A DNA stretch of 64,000 nucleotides from Ulota crispa (taxonomy: Eukaryota; Streptophyta; Bryopsida; Orthotrichales; Orthotrichaceae), in contig OY987243.1 of NCBI GenBank assembly GCA_963920765.1, forward strand, positions 14,756,001 through 14,820,000, given 5' to 3'. Positions 59,706-64,000 of the stretch are shown here, piece after piece (positions within the stretch are counted from its first letter, which is position 1; every line of letters starts with the position of its first letter). Below the pieces are notes generated by a model. That model made no database searches. It had not been told where the DNA came from and worked only from the letters and a program-made list of their open reading frames with translations. The translations under genes were made by a program, and so were the position numbers.

Positions 59706-62700
59706 CTAGTCAAGCACTAGTTCTTTGAATTTCTGCAGTGCCTGGCACGACGCTACGAAGTCATCCTCACTACTAGCAAGCATGAATCGGCAGTAGTTAG
59801 GGATCCCGGTCCAGGAGCTGCTGCTGATAGACAAGCCTGTGACCTTGAGGATTACCTCTCGAATGTTGTCACTGCTCAGTGCCTTGATGCCACAGCTATC
59901 CCCTTTCACAGATTTCCCTTCATAGGTCGATGGACTCGCCACCATGGATATACCTCCACGAGGCTCAACAACATCCCATCCGCACTCTTTCAGAAGCTGC
60001 AAAATATATTACACAAGTCAGAGGCCTGCATGGGTCACATGGCTCTATAAAATAAAGACAAAAATTTATAGTGCGAGATGACATGCACGATTTATCAAAA
60101 AGGGCAACGGAAATGAGCAATCTGAAACAAACACTGTAAACAAACAGACAAAGGTCCTGCGCAAGCCAGAGAAAAGGTAATAATACGTCCCAATGCCTCG
60201 ACTTTAGATACATGTTAGAAGCTGTACGCATGGCGTCTTCAGGGTTCTAGTATATCAAACAGCCTCAAATAGCGAGAGGTTTAAAAGCTCCTCCAAGATA
60301 CACCAGCGGAACATGTTAGGTATTGGTATTTTCTGCTTTTAATGTATGCTCTAGGTTCCTGAAGAGGACAGGATAGATTCTCAGTACCTTGCACAATTGC
60401 TGTGATCGATGCCTCAAAGTCTTCTTTTGCTCCTCTAAACCCAAAACCAAAACGTTGGATTTCTGGCTCAACTGACCAAGGAGCTTCTTAATCGTGTATT
60501 TCAAAGTTCCATGAGGACGGCTCAGAGTAGGTGCATCCTTGAAGGCTTCTATGAACAGCGGATCCGTGACGGCAGCAAACCCAAACTCCAGTCCCCCAGT
60601 CATTAGACAAGTTGAGAAGCATCCCAGGATTGCAACAGCGTAGGAAGACTCTCCTTCGGATCCAGTCCCAAAACGCTTGACATCCCATTTTGTTGACTCG
60701 GTGTATTCCAGCCCAGAGTATGAGGTATCAAGTATCACTCGAGCCCCGTAGGTCTTACACACGGCAAGGATCTCGCCAATCTCAGAATCGGAGTATGTCT
60801 GTCCTGTTGGACTGATGGTGGGGCCTGGAATGTATATCCAGGGCTTTTTGATGCCCTTCAAGAATGTTTCTATTTGTCCCGCAGTAGCCTTGAAAGAATT
60901 TGAAGCCTCCGTAGGTAACCTCTTGAAGTCTGCCTCGAGAAACTTAGCAACAGAGACACGAGTGCCACACGAACCCATGGGGAAAACCAGAGTTCCATTC
61001 TCCTCAACGCAGGCTAGAACCAACTTTGTGAATAAGGACGTAGCTGTGTCACTTAAATAAACTTCCTTCGTCTGTGACTGTGGAAGCCCATATTTGTTTT
61101 GCAAATAATCAAGTATTTCTGGCTTCGGATCCATCTCGTCCTCGGAAATGTTTTGCCGTGCGAAGCCCTCGAATACTGATACTTTGACTGCTGCAGGGAC
61201 TTGGAGAAGATTCTCGTCAAAGTCCATGCAGATTGTTGGCGATTGTTGATCGAGATTGACGTTCTCTACTCCACTAAGTGCTTCAATGGAACCTGGCGAG
61301 AGACTGATAAACTTCGAAGACTTTTCCTCCTTGGGTAACCTCTGCAAATTGTCACAACAGAGGGTTACAAATATAAAAAGTGATTTGACCAAGAATATGT
61401 TGAACCAGCAAAGAAGGCAACTAGAGTAGCTCTGCAGAATGACTTCAAACCTACAACGTTCTAAACTTTCAGGACATATAAACCATTGCATAACATGGAC
61501 AAGCAAAACTCTCAAAGTTCTGCAAGCCGAAGGAATTTCAAAACAACACCATTATCTAGCAATTATGCTCGTGTTTCAGCAGATCGGGTCTGGCTGAACT
61601 AGTGATTATTCAATTTGATGGCTTCAAGCATTTCTAAAGAGAATAAGACTTTCTGCACAAAAGAATATACAACCTAACGAGAATCTAAAGATTTGTGCTT
61701 TAATTTGTAAACTCCGTACTTGCTCGCTGGTATGACGTTCAGGAAGCTGAAAGCTTAGAAGCTCGTGGAAGAGGCAACCATAATAGAACTGGCTTGAGAT
61801 GGCAGTACGTCCATATGTAACATCCCCAGCTTTGGCCAGTGCATTTAATAGGGTCTGATTCTCAGAAAGTATAAAGGCAACTTCAAGGTCTGAATAAACC
61901 TGCAAAGTGAGCAAAAGTCCAAATATGTGAACCTATGAAACTATAAAAAGGACAGAATTAGATATAAAAGTCCACATTCATATGGTCAAATGACGGTCCT
62001 CTTCACAGCACACGTACTAATCCACCAAGATAAACTCTCTTTGGAGACCACTTCGAAATAGGAGAAACATGCTCGTGGTTCTAATATTCCAAACCGTTGA
62101 AAGGTAAGACGACCCAGTTCAAGGACACAAAGTAGCTGTTGATCTAATTACAACCTGGCTACAAATAGTCATCCCTCTAAGCTGCATTAGTACCAAACCA
62201 AGACAGAGCGAGTGAGTGACAAGAGGCCAAAAGCACGATTCTTTTAAATACCTGATTTTTCACCAAACCACAGACGATGGTGGCGTGCATGGGCATTGGA
62301 TGAGATGCCAGGAATTGCAGAACACCGTTGGTTCCTGGTAAACTAGACAGCTCCAGATACTCCGAAATATCCAAAACCAGACGTGCTCCAATACTGGCCG
62401 TTGCATCCAAAAGTAGTTCAAATGCAGTGGATGTCCGCATTTCGTAGTCAGCGAGACTTGTAACTACGAGCTGAGGTTTCAGGTTCTTCAATAATCGTAC
62501 CAGTAGGTCGGATCGACGAGGCGCCTCCACCACTGTCACGGTATTGTTGGATTGAGGAATGGAACCTCCATTTGACCCCTAGAGTGTCCAAGGTGTTAGC
62601 ACTACTAACATGCCAATGATTTAAAATTAACATAGCCAACAGCAAGCAGTAGGTTTTACCATTCATTTCTAAGAAACATCCAAAATGAGGCTTCATTGCA

Positions 62701-63802
62701 AATTGACGTTGTGCATGGATTGAAAACCTCAGCAGGCAACGCCGTGAGCCATATCTTAGGCAGCCAACGGGTGAGAGCGGCGTCCACCAGTGCTAATCGA
62801 GGCGAATATACACGAAGTACGTTCTCAATTGCTACAGCCCTTGAAGGAAGAACCATAACACTCTGCAAGGCCAGGCAAAAATTAGCCTACAATTCTTCAA
62901 AATAGATTGAGTACCTCAAGCTGACATTAACTACTCCAGTGGAAAATAAAAATGGTGCTATGATTGTTCAACACTGCTGCGCATCTTCAATTAACTTACA
63001 GCAGGAGTGAGTGGGATATGGTGGTAAATCCTCATGAAACCCGCAATAAGGTTCCTAAATCGAGAGCTCCCAGCCGGGGATTCATGTGGAAAATAAGAAA
63101 GATCTTCAAGGCCACAAGCAAGATGTGCCAAAAATGGTATTTTTTCTTCCGCAGCTGATTCATCACTGAACGAGAGGTCTAAAGCTCCCCGAGTCTCTTG
63201 AAATCCATTGCCCAAAAACTTCGATATTGTCTTGACCTGTGACATGCAGACCTTTCTCCGGTTACTAACAATGAAGCAAATATAAAGGAACTGTAGAAGT
63301 TAGTCACAATAGCAAATATCATCATGGACTCTTAGCGGACCTTACTGCCAATGTCCAACTTGGCTAGCGGATATCCTCTCAGGAGATAACATCTGTATCG
63401 ACAAGCATCGGGACTCATCAATTTGAAAGTGTGCTCTTTCCTTGAAAATTTCACAAAAACATGTGCGGAAAAGAAGACATGCTTGTCACGACTTGACGTT
63501 GTTGAAACCAACGTTGCATACGGAAACAAAAGCCGAAACCGCCGTAGAACTATTGAGACATGCTAACTCTCTTTGCTGGAAACCTGGACCCGACAGGTAT
63601 CTAATGAGCGAACCTGGTTTGGCATCCTTAGCGTGCATTCATACACCGAAAGCCCATGGGAGATTTCGCCACCTGACTTCAAAAAGGCATATGCTGTTCT
63701 TGCACAAATAGGCTCTTCACTGACACGTCCCATGAAAAACTCAAACCGATGTCGTGTGTTTTTCTCAATTTCGACCAAAGCTAATATGTCAGTGTCTGGA
63801 GC
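59706..63802 (-). CDS. MMT: Methionine S-methyltransferase (MMT), C-terminal exons, partial
   Basis: MMT makes S-methylmethionine from methionine and S-adenosylmethionine in the cytosol. Exons on the complement: 63614-63802, 63000-63236, 62728-62862, 62252-62578, 61720-61899, 60388-61341 and 59706-59996. Every junction is phase 0 and GT-AG, giving 770 C-terminal residues of a roughly 1,090-residue family; the N-terminal methyltransferase domain lies off the right edge. Landmarks: DTDILALVEIEKNTRHRFEF, ICARTAYAFLKSGG, KIPFLAHLACGLEDLSYFP, FRNLIAGFMRIYHHIPLTP, VLPSRAVAIENVLR, RLVLDISEYLELSSLPG, CGLVKNQ/VYSDLEVAFILSE, YYGCLFHELLSFQLPERH, PWIYIPGPTISPTGQTYS, DTSYSGLEY, SWTGIPNYCRFMLASSEDDF. Residues about 357-770 form the aminotransferase-like domain. 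Where a PLP enzyme would have its lysine, the region GCFSTCLMTGGLEFGFAA has none, as in other MMTs. The donor after LPAE (62728) is the least certain boundary. Confidence 0.93.
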
Positions 63803-64000
63803 CTGAGAACACAAAACAACAGGGGTTAACTTAAATATGACCACAAATATTCTATGGTCACATGTCCACAAGCATTTGTCCTTACCAATGGCAAGGTTGG
63901 TCTATCTGAATCAGTTTAGTGTTTCCATTCTAATGGTTATGGCAAATATGGCTAGCTAATTCTACTTTCATGTTGTTTAGAAAATTTCAGGTTACAGAGC
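63803..64000. other. MMT intron at the window edge
   Basis: Starts (in gene sense, right to left) beyond the window and ends at the acceptor of the 63614-63802 exon. No upstream MMT exon was recognised. Confidence 0.6.

Noticed and set aside
63332..63529. Minus-strand open frame (EHTFKLMSPDACRYRCYL) between MMT exons
   Set aside because: The exon at 63614-63802 joins directly, in phase and in family order, to 63000-63236; this frame has no phase-compatible donor and is intronic.
1..64000. CRISPR arrays, operons, bacterial promoters
   Set aside because: The window is intron-bearing plant nuclear DNA. Tandem arrays present are minisatellites without spacer structure.

Overview
The window is nuclear DNA of a land plant. 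The evidence is plant-specific genes with GT-AG introns (methionine S-methyltransferase, a plastid-type starch branching enzyme III, an SNL6-type cinnamoyl-CoA reductase-like protein), long AT-rich intergenic DNA and dense nested DNA transposons. The species cannot be fixed from the sequence. A secreted DUF3455 gene and the absence of recognisable grass or eudicot LTR retrotransposons fit a non-seed plant (moss, lycophyte or fern), but this is inference. One assembly gap (run of N) lies at 919-1118.

Layout. 1-2235 (minus): N-terminal part of a branching enzyme III gene, five exons, continuing off the left edge. 2996-4933 (plus): complete four-exon ribosomal protein eL34 gene, head-to-head with the previous gene. 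5519-6725 (minus): decayed leucine-rich-repeat receptor fragment. 9819-11957 (minus): CCR/SNL6-like reductase, five exons found, last exon not identified. 31867-33426 (minus): complete four-exon BAP31-like ER membrane protein. 52170-53560 (plus): complete two-exon secreted DUF3455 protein. 59706-63802 (minus): seven C-terminal exons of methionine S-methyltransferase, continuing off the right edge. These genes do not form an operon or an obvious cluster. Exon boundaries were chosen by hand from splice consensus, phase continuity and recalled family sequence.

The space between genes (about 12-31 kb, 34-51 kb and 54-59 kb) is a mosaic of short non-autonomous DNA transposons, many nested. Families separable by eye: (K) termini ACCCCTAAA at TA sites, at least 13 members; (A/Q) termini AGGTAGGAGCACCCATAA or AGGTAGTGTGCTCATAA at TA sites, the A type carrying an internal minisatellite; Stowaway-like (TA); three Tourist/PIF-Harbinger-like families at TTA/TAA; (H) termini AACACCATATT with 4-bp target duplications; (F) about 330-bp foldbacks starting GGGAAA; (E) foldbacks with CTACCACACCC arms; (R) and (J) larger inverted-repeat elements; one hAT-like 119-bp element with an 8-bp duplication; one Mutator-like long-arm palindrome with 9-bp flanks. 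Because hosts occur in two copies, several insertions have their empty site in this same window, which gives direct target-site evidence. No transposase gene was seen. A 1278-bp inverted repeat (34665-35942 and 42926-44203) looks identical in every stretch compared.

No new enzyme system was found. The most unusual content is the K and H transposon families and their nesting, the catalytic-residue losses in two enzymes, and the DUF3455 gene.
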